Notes under the pieces: generated by a model
The model's database searches: none
The model's input: only the letters and a program-made list of their open reading frames with translations
Told to the model about the DNA's origin: nothing
Position numbers and translations under genes: made by a program
Shown here: piece after piece, positions 1 to 10,245 of the stretch
Layout: each line of letters begins with the position of its first letter
Position numbering within the stretch: position 1 is the stretch's first letter
Origin: Delftia sp. PS-11
GTDB lineage: Bacteria > Pseudomonadota > Gammaproteobacteria > Burkholderiales > Burkholderiaceae_C
Length of the DNA: 64,000 nucleotides
Assembly: GCF_029870285.1 (NCBI RefSeq)
Contig: NZ_JACSYA010000005.1
Coordinates: forward strand, 1-64,000
Direction: 5' to 3'

Positions 1-386
1 CTAAAGCAAGAGATGTCGATTCGCGTGAGAAACCTCCTGATGTTTCGCTATGGGATCGGTTTATCAACTGGCTTTTTGGCCGAGGTGGCGTACCTTCCAC
101 AACCACTCTGGAGGCACTCATAGGTGATTGGAGCACTGTGCCAGCAGGAAGTGTCACCATCGGCACCCTTCGCCCAGATGACACGCTGACAAAGTGCACC
201 GGTTGCCATGGCTCTGATTGGCAGCAAGTCGTTCGGCGGCCTGCATGGGAACCGTTGAGGGGTTTTGCTCGTGAGGATTGGATTGCCTTGATCCGTAACG
301 CAACCACTTCAACAGATGATGCGCAATATGGGTGGTCTGAGGATGCGTTGCAAACAGTCCGGATGCTGAATGGCGGAGCTACTTGA
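1..386 (+). CDS. 3' end of an unknown gene with a CXXCH motif
   Basis: An open frame runs in from the left edge (codons start at base 3) and stops at 384-386, giving about 127 C-terminal residues; the start lies outside the window. The only recognisable motif is Cys-Thr-Gly-Cys-His, a CXXCH of the kind that binds c-type haem. The residues around it do not match a cytochrome family that I recognise, and no signal peptide can be checked. Base composition is clearly lower in G+C than everything to the right, which hints at acquired or poorly expressed DNA. Function unknown. The frame is supported by being open throughout and by lying on the coding side of a clean gap before the next gene. Confidence 0.5.
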   Translation, partial: KARDVDSREKPPDVSLWDRFINWLFGRGGVPSTTTLEALIGDWSTVPAGSVTIGTLRPDDTLTKCTGCHGSDWQQVVRRPAWEPLRGFAREDWIALIRNATTSTDDAQYGWSEDALQTVRMLNGGAT

Positions 387-484
387 GATTCCAGCGCCGG
401 TCAGTCACTCTCTTGCATCATCAGCCTTGGTATCGAGCCGAAGTGCTGTCTCCGGAGGGATCCGTCTTGGCGGCCTGACGCAGC

Positions 485-1720
485 TCAGGCCTTGCCCATC
501 TGCGCCACCAGCCTCTGTGCCGATCCGAAGGCCAGCGTCAGGCCCAGCGCGCCGTGGCCGGTCTGCAGCCACAGGTTGCGCGGGCCGCCGCGCGGGCGGC
601 CGGTCAGGGGCAGGCCGGTGGGGGTGGCGGGGCGCATGCCGGTCCAGGGGTGCAGCGCGCCATCCAGCGGCAGATGCGCAAAGACCTCCTGCGTGCTGCG
701 GCGCAGGCTGTCGATGCGGCGCGGGTCCAGGCGTGTGTCGCGGCCTACGATTTCCACCATGCCGGCCACGCGCAGGCGCTCGCCGATGCGTGCGAAGACC
801 ACCTTGCGCGCGCTGTCGGTGACGCTGACGCGCGGCGCCGCCTGGGGGGTGCCGGTGGCATCGATGGTGATGCTGTAGCCCTTGAGCGGGTAGACCGGAA
901 TGTGCAGTCCCAGCTGGCGCGCCAGGGCGGCGCTTTCCCAGCCGCTGGCCAGCACATAGTGGTCGGCGCGCACCATGCCGGCCGAGGTGCCCAGGCCCGT
1001 GATGGCGCCGCCCTGGCGCTCGAAGCCCTGCACCGTGGTGCCATAGCGCAGGGCTGCGCCGCGCGCTGCGAGCAGCCGGGCGAGCTGCTCGCACAGCAGG
1101 CGGGCATCGGCGGCGCTTTCGCTGGGCGTATGCACGGCGCCTGCGATATGCCGCGCATGGCCTGCCAGCGCCGGCTCGATGCGTGCTGCCTCGGCGGCAT
1201 CGACCACATGCTGCGGCGCTCCGCCCATGCGTGCCTGCAACGCAACCTGGCGGGCGGCGGCGTCCAGCCCCTGCTGCGTGGGAAACAGCACCAGCTTGCC
1301 GGGAGTGTGCAGTTCGCAGGCCAGCGATTCGGCGGCCTGCATGGCCTCGAAGGCCTGGCGGCTTTCGGCCGCCAGGGCCAGCAGGGCCTGGGTGGTGGCG
1401 CTGCTGGCCCGGGCATTGCAGGCTCCCAGAAAGCGCAGGCACCAGCTCCATTGCGCGGGGTCGGCGCGCAGGCGCAGCGCCAGGGGCGACTCTTTTTCCA
1501 GCAGCAGCTTGGGCAGCATGCGCCAGATGCCTGGATCGGCCAGCGGCTGCACGTAGGAGTAGCTCAACTGCGCGCCATTGCCCCCGGTTGCGCCGGTGCC
1601 CGGGCCCGGCGCGCGCTCCAGCACGGTGACGTGATGGCCTTGCTGCTGCAGCGCATAGGCCGTTGCCAGGCCGACGATGCCGGCCCCTACGATGCAGACA
1701 TGGGTTGATCGTTGTTCCAT
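485..1720 (-). CDS. dadA: D-amino-acid dehydrogenase, FAD-dependent (DadA family)
   Basis: 411 residues. An FAD Rossmann motif GAGIVG sits at residues 12-17, and the DadA-type layout follows: a substrate cap in the middle and a C-terminal block (TGMRPATPTGLPLTG, then a Gly-rich QTGHGALGLT stretch) that closes the FAD site. The family oxidises D-amino acids to 2-oxo acids and passes electrons to the membrane chain. I chose the Met at 1718-1720 because only it places the FAD fold at the usual distance from the N-terminus; a longer frame adds 13 non-conserved residues. Divergent to it are an amino-acid binding protein and a racemase. Together these could interconvert, take up and oxidise D/L amino acids. 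Substrate is not assignable from sequence. Confidence 0.85.
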   Translation of the reverse strand: MEQRSTHVCIVGAGIVGLATAYALQQQGHHVTVLERAPGPGTGATGGNGAQLSYSYVQPLADPGIWRMLPKLLLEKESPLALRLRADPAQWSWCLRFLGACNARASSATTQALLALAAESRQAFEAMQAAESLACELHTPGKLVLFPTQQGLDAAARQVALQARMGGAPQHVVDAAEAARIEPALAGHARHIAGAVHTPSESAADARLLCEQLARLLAARGAALRYGTTVQGFERQGGAITGLGTSAGMVRADHYVLASGWESAALARQLGLHIPVYPLKGYSITIDATGTPQAAPRVSVTDSARKVVFARIGERLRVAGMVEIVGRDTRLDPRRIDSLRRSTQEVFAHLPLDGALHPWTGMRPATPTGLPLTGRPRGGPRNLWLQTGHGALGLTLAFGSAQRLVAQMGKA

Positions 1721-1927
1721 GCTGCCGCACTGTAGGCCCGGCTCCGGCCCTGCGGCCATGGCATTTGGCGCACAGGGTATGCATGCAGGTTATGGCCTTT
1801 GCCAGTTCCCTGCGGGATCTGCCGCAGCCATAAACGGCGGGCATGGCACGGCCCGAAATTGTCATCGCGCAGGCGCCGCCGCCGTTCCTACACTGGCAGC
1901 TCACCCACCCCCGACGAGGAAAAAAGC

Positions 1928-2809
1928 ATGCCACCTCATACCACCGCGCTGTGCGCCGTTGTCCTGCTGGGCAGCCTGAGCGCCGCCCATGCCGATACGC
2001 TGGCCAAGGTCCGCGACAGCGGCCGCATCACACTGGCCTACCGCGAATCCTCCGTGCCTTTCAGCTACCTGGACAATGGCAGGCCCATCGGCATGACTGT
2101 GGAGATTTCGCAGGCCGTGGCCGATGCGGTGAAGAAGGCTGTGAACCTGCCCGACCTCAAGGTGCAGTGGCAGGCCGTGACTTCGCAAAACCGCATGCCG
2201 CTGCTGGCCAACGGCACCATCGATCTCGAATGCGGATCGACCACCAACAACACGGTGCGCGGCAAGGAGGTGGCCTTTGCCATCAACCATTTCTACACCG
2301 GCACGCGGCTGCTGGTGAAAAAGAGCTCGGGCATCCAGAACTACGCCGATCTCAAGGACAAGGCCGTGGCCGTCACCACGGGCACCACCAATCTGCAGGT
2401 GCTGCGCAAGGCCAATGCCGACAAGGGCTGGGGTCTGAACATCATCATGGCCAAGGACCATGCCGATGGCTTCCTGCTGGTCGAGAACGACCGTGCCGCA
2501 GCCTTTGGCATGGACGACATCCTGCTCTACGGCCTGATTCCCACCGCCAAGAACCCCAGGGATTTCGTGGTCGTGGCCGACGCGCTGCAGGTCGAGCCCT
2601 ATGCCTGCATGCTGCGCAAGGACGATCCGCAATTCAAGCGGCTGGTCGATGGCGTGATCGCTGACATGATGAAGTCGGGCGCGTTTGCAAAGCTGTATGA
2701 CAAGTGGTTCATGCAGCCCATCCCGCCGAGGAATGTGGCGCTGGGACTGCCGATGGGTGAGCAACTGCAGAGGAACCTGCAGGAACTCAGCGATAAGCCG
2801 GCGTTCTGA
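1928..2809 (+). CDS. Periplasmic amino-acid-binding protein (Glu/Asp type ABC importer)
   Basis: 293 residues with a Sec signal peptide ending at AHA-D (about residue 20). The rest is a family 3 solute-binding protein: RITLAYRESSVPFSY at the start of domain 1, a ligand-loop GTIDLECGSTTNNT, then LKDKAVAVTTGTTN. These strings resemble glutamate/aspartate-binding GltI proteins. The start at 1928 follows a GACGAGGA ribosome site at 1913-1920. No permease or ATPase lies beside it, so it is an orphan receptor here and must borrow a transporter encoded elsewhere. Three bases separate it from the racemase gene, so the two are probably co-transcribed. Specificity for Asp/Glu is inferred from similarity and from the racemase partner. 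Confidence 0.85.
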   Translation: MPPHTTALCAVVLLGSLSAAHADTLAKVRDSGRITLAYRESSVPFSYLDNGRPIGMTVEISQAVADAVKKAVNLPDLKVQWQAVTSQNRMPLLANGTIDLECGSTTNNTVRGKEVAFAINHFYTGTRLLVKKSSGIQNYADLKDKAVAVTTGTTNLQVLRKANADKGWGLNIIMAKDHADGFLLVENDRAAAFGMDDILLYGLIPTAKNPRDFVVVADALQVEPYACMLRKDDPQFKRLVDGVIADMMKSGAFAKLYDKWFMQPIPPRNVALGLPMGEQLQRNLQELSDKPAF

Positions 2810-2812
2810 CCC

Positions 2813-3583
2813 ATGGAAAACAGCATGCAGCAGCTTCAGCCGCCGCGCGCGGTCGGTATTCTCGGGGGCATGGGGCCGGCCGCAGGCGCGGATTTCGTGC
2901 GCCTGTTCGTGCAGGCCTGCACGGACCATCTCCGGCACCAGGGGCAGCCCGTGCATGACCAGGCCTATCCCGAGCACTGGCTGGTACAGCTGCCCATGCC
3001 CGATCGCACGCAGGCTTTGCGCCAGGACCCGCAGTCTCCCCTGGGGCCGGCGCAGCACCTGCTGCAGGGGGTGGGCCGCATGGCGGCGCTGGGGGTGCGC
3101 AGCGTTGCCCTGGCCTGCAACACGGCCCACGCCTGGCACGGGCAACTGCAGGCGCTGTTTCCGCAGCTGCATGTGCTGCACATCGCGCGCCAGGCCGCGC
3201 AGCATCTGCAGGCCGCAGGCGCGCGCCAGGCCATCGTGCTGGCCACGGCGGGCACCTATGACAGCGGGCTGTACGACGAAGCGCTGATGGCGTGCGGCAT
3301 CGCGCCGCTGCTGCCCGATGCGGCCGGGCGCGCGCGGCTCATGCAGGGCATCTACGAGGGTGTCAAGCAGGGCGACATGGCCCTGGCCGCGCAGCGCTTC
3401 GGCCAGGTGCTGGCGCCGCTGCTGCAGCGCCATGGCGATGTGCCTGTGCTGATGGCCTGCACCGAGATTCCGCTGGCGCTGCCCCAGGCACGCGAGGCGC
3501 ATGGTGCCACGCTGGTGGACCCCGCCTGGATACTGGCACAGGCCCTGGCCGGTGATGCCTATGGGCCTGTGATGGCTCAGTAA
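2813..3583 (+). CDS. Aspartate/glutamate-type amino-acid racemase
   Basis: 256 residues of the Asp/Glu racemase superfamily, which uses two cysteines as opposed acid and base without cofactor. The N-terminal GILGGMGP (15-22) and both catalytic Cys motifs are present: ACNTAH (Cys102) and ACTEIPL (Cys216). Length is typical. A second in-frame Met lies four codons downstream; neither has a strong ribosome site, so translation may be coupled to the binding-protein gene that ends three bases upstream. Context with dadA suggests conversion of an L-amino acid to its D-form, or the reverse, before oxidation. Substrate unknown; broad-specificity RacX-like enzymes look the same at this level. Confidence 0.85.
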   Translation: MENSMQQLQPPRAVGILGGMGPAAGADFVRLFVQACTDHLRHQGQPVHDQAYPEHWLVQLPMPDRTQALRQDPQSPLGPAQHLLQGVGRMAALGVRSVALACNTAHAWHGQLQALFPQLHVLHIARQAAQHLQAAGARQAIVLATAGTYDSGLYDEALMACGIAPLLPDAAGRARLMQGIYEGVKQGDMALAAQRFGQVLAPLLQRHGDVPVLMACTEIPLALPQAREAHGATLVDPAWILAQALAGDAYGPVMAQ

Positions 3584-3600
3584 GCCTTCAGGTGCTGTCT

Positions 3601-3626
3601 GCCTGCGTGGACCACCTCACGCAGGC
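3601..3626. terminator. Perfect 9-bp hairpin between convergent genes
   Basis: GCCTGCGTG (3601-3609) pairs exactly with CACGCAGGC (3618-3626) around an 8-base loop, 17 bases after the racemase stop. No T-run follows on either strand, so this is a weak or Rho-assisted terminator or an mRNA 3' stem. It lies between the racemase (plus) and the small minus-strand gene that follows. Confidence 0.4.
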
Positions 3627-3628
3627 GT

Positions 3629-3784
3629 TCAGGCCTGGCCGCGCAGCTTGCGACGGCCCGTGCTGTACCATGAAACCAGTCCCCCATAGACCAGCACGCC
3701 CAAAGGTCCATAGAGGAAGACCACCGGTAAAACCATGGCAATGCAGAGACGGGAAAGCCCACGCTTCGTGCCGTCATCAATCAC
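3629..3784 (-). CDS. Small one-helix membrane protein (51 aa)
   Basis: A GTG-started frame of 51 codons, IDDGTKRGLSRLC then a hydrophobic stretch (residues 15-39) and a basic tail RRKLRGQA. This looks like a single-pass inner-membrane peptide with a positive cytoplasmic end. The GTG sits directly against a GAGGAG sequence, which is too close to be an ideal ribosome site. The same GAGGAG is well placed for an ATG in another frame (start about 3777, stop 3577), whose product has no recognisable character. I prefer the membrane frame for its ordered hydrophobic/basic pattern, but cannot decide. It ends beside the 3601-3626 hairpin and starts 24 bases below the next gene's stop, so both may be one transcript. 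Confidence 0.4.
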   Translation of the reverse strand: MIDDGTKRGLSRLCIAMVLPVVFLYGPLGVLVYGGLVSWYSTGRRKLRGQA

Positions 3785-3808
3785 TCCTCAGCCCACGAGA
3801 AAACGGCT

Positions 3809-4294
3809 TCAGCCATGGCGTTGTGCCAGCTGGCGGTAATGATCGGCCTGTTCCGGCGTCAGTGCCACGGCATGGCTGCCAATGCGTACGACACGGCCGC
3901 CCATGCGGTCCACCTGTGCCTGTGCTTCGGATGTGCTGGCGAACCAGTGATGTGCCAGTGCCCAGCCTTTGGACAGGAGCAGCAGGGGCTCCAGATCCGA
4001 TGGAGGGGCCTGCTCCAGCACAGGCCGGTAGGCATCCCACGAGGCAAATCCTGCCTCCAGGGCCAGCAAGCGCAGGAAGTGCTTGCGCTGCAGGTCGGCG
4101 CGCATGCGGTACGCGAATGGCAGCGAGACGCTGCGCGCAATGCCGGCAGCGAGCAGGCGCCGCAGCACGGGAAGGGACGTTGACAGACTATCGGATTGCG
4201 CAGCGCGCTGCAGGCGCCGGGCTTCGCGCAGGACAAGGGCTACGGATGGCGATGGCGCCGCTTTGGTGGAAACATCAGGGGAAAGGGATTGCAT
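3809..4294 (-). CDS. Hypothetical protein, helical N-half
   Basis: 161 residues with no signal peptide or membrane segment. The central part is helical and basic, with the string RKHFLRLLALEAGFASWDAYRP; similar 'LxxAxGFxxWxxY' strings occur in uncharacterised proteobacterial proteins and in the helical lead of some glyoxalase-superfamily proteins, but no catalytic residue set can be claimed. The start at 4294 is preceded by GGAG at a good distance; an upstream extension adds 27 unlike residues. Downstream on the same strand comes the 51-residue membrane peptide. Function unknown. Confidence 0.65.
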   Translation of the reverse strand: MQSLSPDVSTKAAPSPSVALVLREARRLQRAAQSDSLSTSLPVLRRLLAAGIARSVSLPFAYRMRADLQRKHFLRLLALEAGFASWDAYRPVLEQAPPSDLEPLLLLSKGWALAHHWFASTSEAQAQVDRMGGRVVRIGSHAVALTPEQADHYRQLAQRHG

Positions 4295-4472
4295 ACCAGC
4301 TCCGAACTTGCTTGGCCATCTCGCAGGGGCCAGGAGGGTATGCAAGCTGCAAGGCTTGCGCAGATCAAGGTGCATGAGCTTTCGCGAGGTGGGCGCCCTG
4401 AGAGCCCGGGCTGCAGTCTATCCCAAAAATCGCCTCGGCCCTTTTGCGCACTCTTGCCCATGTCTGGAGGAT

Positions 4473-4504
4473 GCATTGCCACATGGTGCGGCATGTGGCA
4501 ATGC
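4473..4504 (-). terminator. 13-bp perfect inverted repeat after boxA
   Basis: GCATTGCCACATG (4473-4485) and CATGTGGCAATGC (4492-4504) pair without mismatch around a 6-base loop. The stem starts 23 bases beyond the boxA stop on the minus strand, where the box operon transcript should end. No U-run follows, so either the stem ends transcription with help or it protects the 3' end of the mRNA. The remaining bases between 4295 and 4526 hold nothing else that I can identify apart from the presumed promoter of the 3809-4294 gene. Confidence 0.5.
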
Positions 4505-4526
4505 GCTGGTGCCGCTGTGCTGTGGC

Positions 4527-5804
4527 TCAGTAAGTCTCGATGTGCAGCCTGCCTTCGCGCTGCAGGCGCGCGCCAACCTGTTCCCAGTCCAGTCCGGCCT
4601 GCTGCGCCACGTCACGCAAGGCCAGCGCCACGCCTTCTTCCATGCTGTGCAGGCCGCAGACGTAGAAGTGGGCGTTGTCGTCGCGCAGCAGCGCGGCCAG
4701 ATCGGCGGCGCGCTCGCGCATGAGGTCCTGCACATAGCGCCTGGGCTGGCCGGACACGCGCGAGAAGGCCAGGTTGTGGTCGATGAAGTCCCTGGGCAGG
4801 CTTTGCAGCGGGCCGAAGTAGGGCAGCTCCTGGGGCGTGCGCGCGCCGAAGAACAGCATGAGCCTGCCGCCTTCGAAGGCGCCGTTTTTGCGCTGCCGCC
4901 TGCGCCATTCGGTCATGGCGCGCATGGGCGCGCTGCCCGTGCCCGTGCAGATCATGACGATGTGCGACTGCGGATGGTTGGGCATCAGGAAGGAGTGCCC
5001 GAACGGGCCGATGACCTGGACCTTGTCGCCGATGGCCGTATCGCACAGGTAGTTGCTGGCCACTCCGCGTACCGGCCGGCCCTGGTGGTCCTGGGTCACG
5101 CGTTTGACGGTGAGCGCGAGGTTGTTGTAGCCGGGCCTCTCGCCATTGCGGGCGCTGGCCACCGAGTACTGGCGCGCCACATGGGGCCTGCCCTGGGCAT
5201 CGGTGCCGGGCGCGATGATGGCGATGGACTGGCCTTCGAGCACGGGAAACGGCTGGCTGCCGAAGTCCAGCACGATGTGGTGGGTTTCGCTGTCGAATCC
5301 GGCCTCGGTGCAGTTGAGGTTGCCGACCACGGTAGCCGTGGCCGGGTTTCTGGGCCCGTACAGGTTGGTGTAGGGGTGGGCTGCCGACCAGGGCGGCACG
5401 GTGGCGCCCCGGCTGGGGCTGCGCGTGGCCGCCGCCGCAGCGATCACGGCCTGTGCCTGGCTCAGGTCCTCGTCCTGCGGCGCCTGGGCCTCGTGCCCGT
5501 CCTGTGCCGGGGCCAGCGCCTCGGGCGCCAGCTCGGCGGGCAGCTCATCCCACAGCAGCTGCTCGGCGATGGGGTAGGCGCGCGCCAGGGGCACCTTGCG
5601 CCAGCTGTCGATGGCGCCCGTGGGGCATGGCGAGATGCAGTCCATGCAGCCATTGCATTGCTCGGACCGGACCACGTAGTTGCGGTCGTCGTGGGTGATG
5701 GCTCCCACGGGGCAGGTGGCCTCGCAGGTGTTGCAGCGGATGCAGATCTCGGGGTCGATCAGGTGCTGGTTCAGGATGCCTTGCGCTACGAGGGCTGCTG
5801 TCAT
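4527..5804 (-). CDS. boxA: Benzoyl-CoA 2,3-epoxidase reductase component BoxA
   Basis: 425 residues. The N-terminus has two 4Fe-4S ferredoxin motifs: Cys21-24-27-31 and Cys50-53-56-60, each ending in CP-x-GAI. After a variable linker (about 75-160) comes a ferredoxin-NADP reductase module with ARQYSVAS (flavin) and [11 protein letters not shown] plus [16 protein letters not shown] (NADPH). BoxA takes electrons from NADPH to the BoxB di-iron oxygenase, which epoxidises benzoyl-CoA. The start at 5804 has GGGAG seven bases upstream. It is last of boxC-boxB-boxA, with 26 bases between boxB and boxA. All four cysteines of each cluster are intact. Confidence 0.95.
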   Translation of the reverse strand: MTAALVAQGILNQHLIDPEICIRCNTCEATCPVGAITHDDRNYVVRSEQCNGCMDCISPCPTGAIDSWRKVPLARAYPIAEQLLWDELPAELAPEALAPAQDGHEAQAPQDEDLSQAQAVIAAAAATRSPSRGATVPPWSAAHPYTNLYGPRNPATATVVGNLNCTEAGFDSETHHIVLDFGSQPFPVLEGQSIAIIAPGTDAQGRPHVARQYSVASARNGERPGYNNLALTVKRVTQDHQGRPVRGVASNYLCDTAIGDKVQVIGPFGHSFLMPNHPQSHIVMICTGTGSAPMRAMTEWRRRQRKNGAFEGGRLMLFFGARTPQELPYFGPLQSLPRDFIDHNLAFSRVSGQPRRYVQDLMRERAADLAALLRDDNAHFYVCGLHSMEEGVALALRDVAQQAGLDWEQVGARLQREGRLHIETY

Positions 5805-5830
5805 GGGGTGCTCCCGGTGGTCTGCCGCGC

Positions 5831-7258
<1,428 letters not shown>

Positions 7259-7295
7259 GGTACGGTCTCCGTGGGTGGTCGGGGGCAGCGTGCAG

Positions 7296-8957
<1,662 letters not shown>

Positions 8958-9002
8958 GGACGGCCTCTGGAATGAAAAATAGTGCAGTCGCAGATGCGAT
9001 GC

Positions 9003-9061
9003 AAGCACAATTATGCAGATTCATTCCAGAAATGCACGCCGGTTTATGCAAGATAGTGCTT
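9003..9061. promoter_or_regulatory. Two BoxR-type operators before boxC
   Basis: A 15-base motif occurs here twice in opposite orientation: TGCATAATTGTGCTT on the minus strand (9003-9017) and TGCAAGATAGTGCTT on the plus strand (9047-9061). Two more copies flank the boxR start (10124-10138 and 10174-10188). The shared pattern is TGCA, four A/T-rich bases with a central AT, then GTGCTT. BzdR/BoxR regulators are known to bind TGCA-containing repeats and to be released by benzoyl-CoA. The minus-strand copy includes CATAAT, a possible -10 box for boxC, so binding would block it. Confidence 0.7.
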
Positions 9062-9154
9062 GTTTTGCGGGTGCTCAGGGTAAACACCTGCCGGGCGGGC
9101 GAAAAAAATCTAGGCGTTTGGCCTGGATGTGGCATGGCACATGCGCCAGCGCGG

Positions 9155-10069
9155 TCAGCGCACCGGCATGAACAGCGCCTTGAGCTGTCCGAAGCTTTGC
9201 TCCAGCGTCTGGCCGCTGGTATCGACCACATGGTCGGCCTTGGCATAGAAGCCGGCCCGGCCGTCGAGGATGCTGCGCAGGTCGTCCATGGCCTCGGGGT
9301 TGGCGGCCATGGGGCGGGTGTCGCCCTGTGCGATGACGCGGCCCATGTGCTCTTCGGGCTGGGCCTTGAGCCAGACTGTGGTGCAGTGGGCCAGCAGCTC
9401 GTTGAAGGTGGCCGGGTCGGAGACGATGCCGCCCGGCGTGGCGATGACCACGTCGCTGTAGATCTGCACGGCCTCTTCCAGCGCGCGGCGCTCGTAGCGG
9501 CGGTAGGCGTTGGCGCCGTACAGGTCGTGGATGGCGCGCACGCTGCAGCCGGCGATGCGTTCAATCTCGTGATTGAGTTCCAGAAAGGGCAGGCTCAGAT
9601 GCTCGGCCAGCATGCGCCCCAGCGTGGACTTGCCTGCGCCGCGCAGGCCGATCAGGGCGATGCGCGTGTGGCGCTGGTGGTCGCTGGGGGCCGTGCCCAG
9701 CAGTTCGCCTGCCGCCATGCGCACGCGGCGCAGGTCCTGTTCGCTGCGGCCTTCGAGCAGCTCGCGGATCAGCAGCCATTCGGCGCTGGTGGTGGTCACA
9801 TCGCCCAGCAGTTCGGCCATGGAGCATTGCAGCGCCTGTGCAATATGGTGCAGCACCAGCACCGAGACATTGCCCGTGCCGTATTCGAGATTGGCCAGGT
9901 GGCGCTCGGACACCTCGGCCACCGCCGCCAGGCCGCGCCGCGTCAGGCCCCTGCGCGCGCGCAGGCTGCGCACCCGCTCGCCCAGGGACTGCAGCACAGG
10001 GTTGCGGGGGGCCTCTGGCAGGGTGTCCGCGGCCCCGGCGGACCGGGCAGCCGTCTCGTACTGGTCCAT
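9155..10069 (-). CDS. boxR: BoxR/BzdR-type benzoyl-CoA-responsive repressor
   Basis: 304 residues in two parts. Residues 25-90 are an XRE-type helix-turn-helix (LTRRGLAAVAEVSERHLANLE). From about 135 there is a shikimate-kinase-like domain with P-loop GLRGAGKST (141-149). This is the BzdR/BoxR architecture, in which the kinase-like domain senses benzoyl-CoA instead of phosphorylating shikimate. The start at 10069 has AAGGAA upstream. The gene lies between boxC and the divergent benzoate-CoA ligase gene and has the same 15-base sites on both sides, so it should control itself, boxCBA and the ligase/transporter operon. Confidence 0.92.
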   Translation of the reverse strand: MDQYETAARSAGAADTLPEAPRNPVLQSLGERVRSLRARRGLTRRGLAAVAEVSERHLANLEYGTGNVSVLVLHHIAQALQCSMAELLGDVTTTSAEWLLIRELLEGRSEQDLRRVRMAAGELLGTAPSDHQRHTRIALIGLRGAGKSTLGRMLAEHLSLPFLELNHEIERIAGCSVRAIHDLYGANAYRRYERRALEEAVQIYSDVVIATPGGIVSDPATFNELLAHCTTVWLKAQPEEHMGRVIAQGDTRPMAANPEAMDDLRSILDGRAGFYAKADHVVDTSGQTLEQSFGQLKALFMPVR

Positions 10070-10123
10070 AAAGTTTCCTTGAAGAGGGCGTGAATGATAA
10101 ACAGTCGGGGTTAACACCATTTA

Positions 10124-10188
10124 TGCAATATAGTGCTTGACCTGAAATCGGGTTCTATCTATCTTTGCCTTGAAAGCACAATATTGCA
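10124..10188. promoter_or_regulatory. Two BoxR-type operators and bclA promoter in the boxR-bclA gap
   Basis: TGCAATATAGTGCTT (10124-10138, plus) and TGCAATATTGTGCTT (10174-10188, minus) face each other, the mirror image of the pair before boxC. Between them a sigma-70-like promoter reads toward the ligase gene: TTGACC (10137-10142), a 17-base spacer, and TATCTT (10160-10165). The first operator overlaps the -35 box, and the second would cover the transcription start. Divergent boxR transcription would be controlled by the same sites. The promoter is a sequence match only. Confidence 0.65.
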
Positions 10189-10245
10189 TGTTTTGCGGCA
10201 TTGCAACCTGTCGGGCTGATGCCCGGGTGCCGAAGGAGCCCCCCG

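Noticed and set aside
405-1934. A 509-codon minus-strand frame
   Set aside because: Shifted frame over dadA; Arg/Pro/Gly-rich translation without motifs.
9155-10069. A shikimate kinase gene fused to a regulator
   Set aside because: The kinase-like domain is the normal effector domain of BzdR/BoxR and not a metabolic shikimate kinase.
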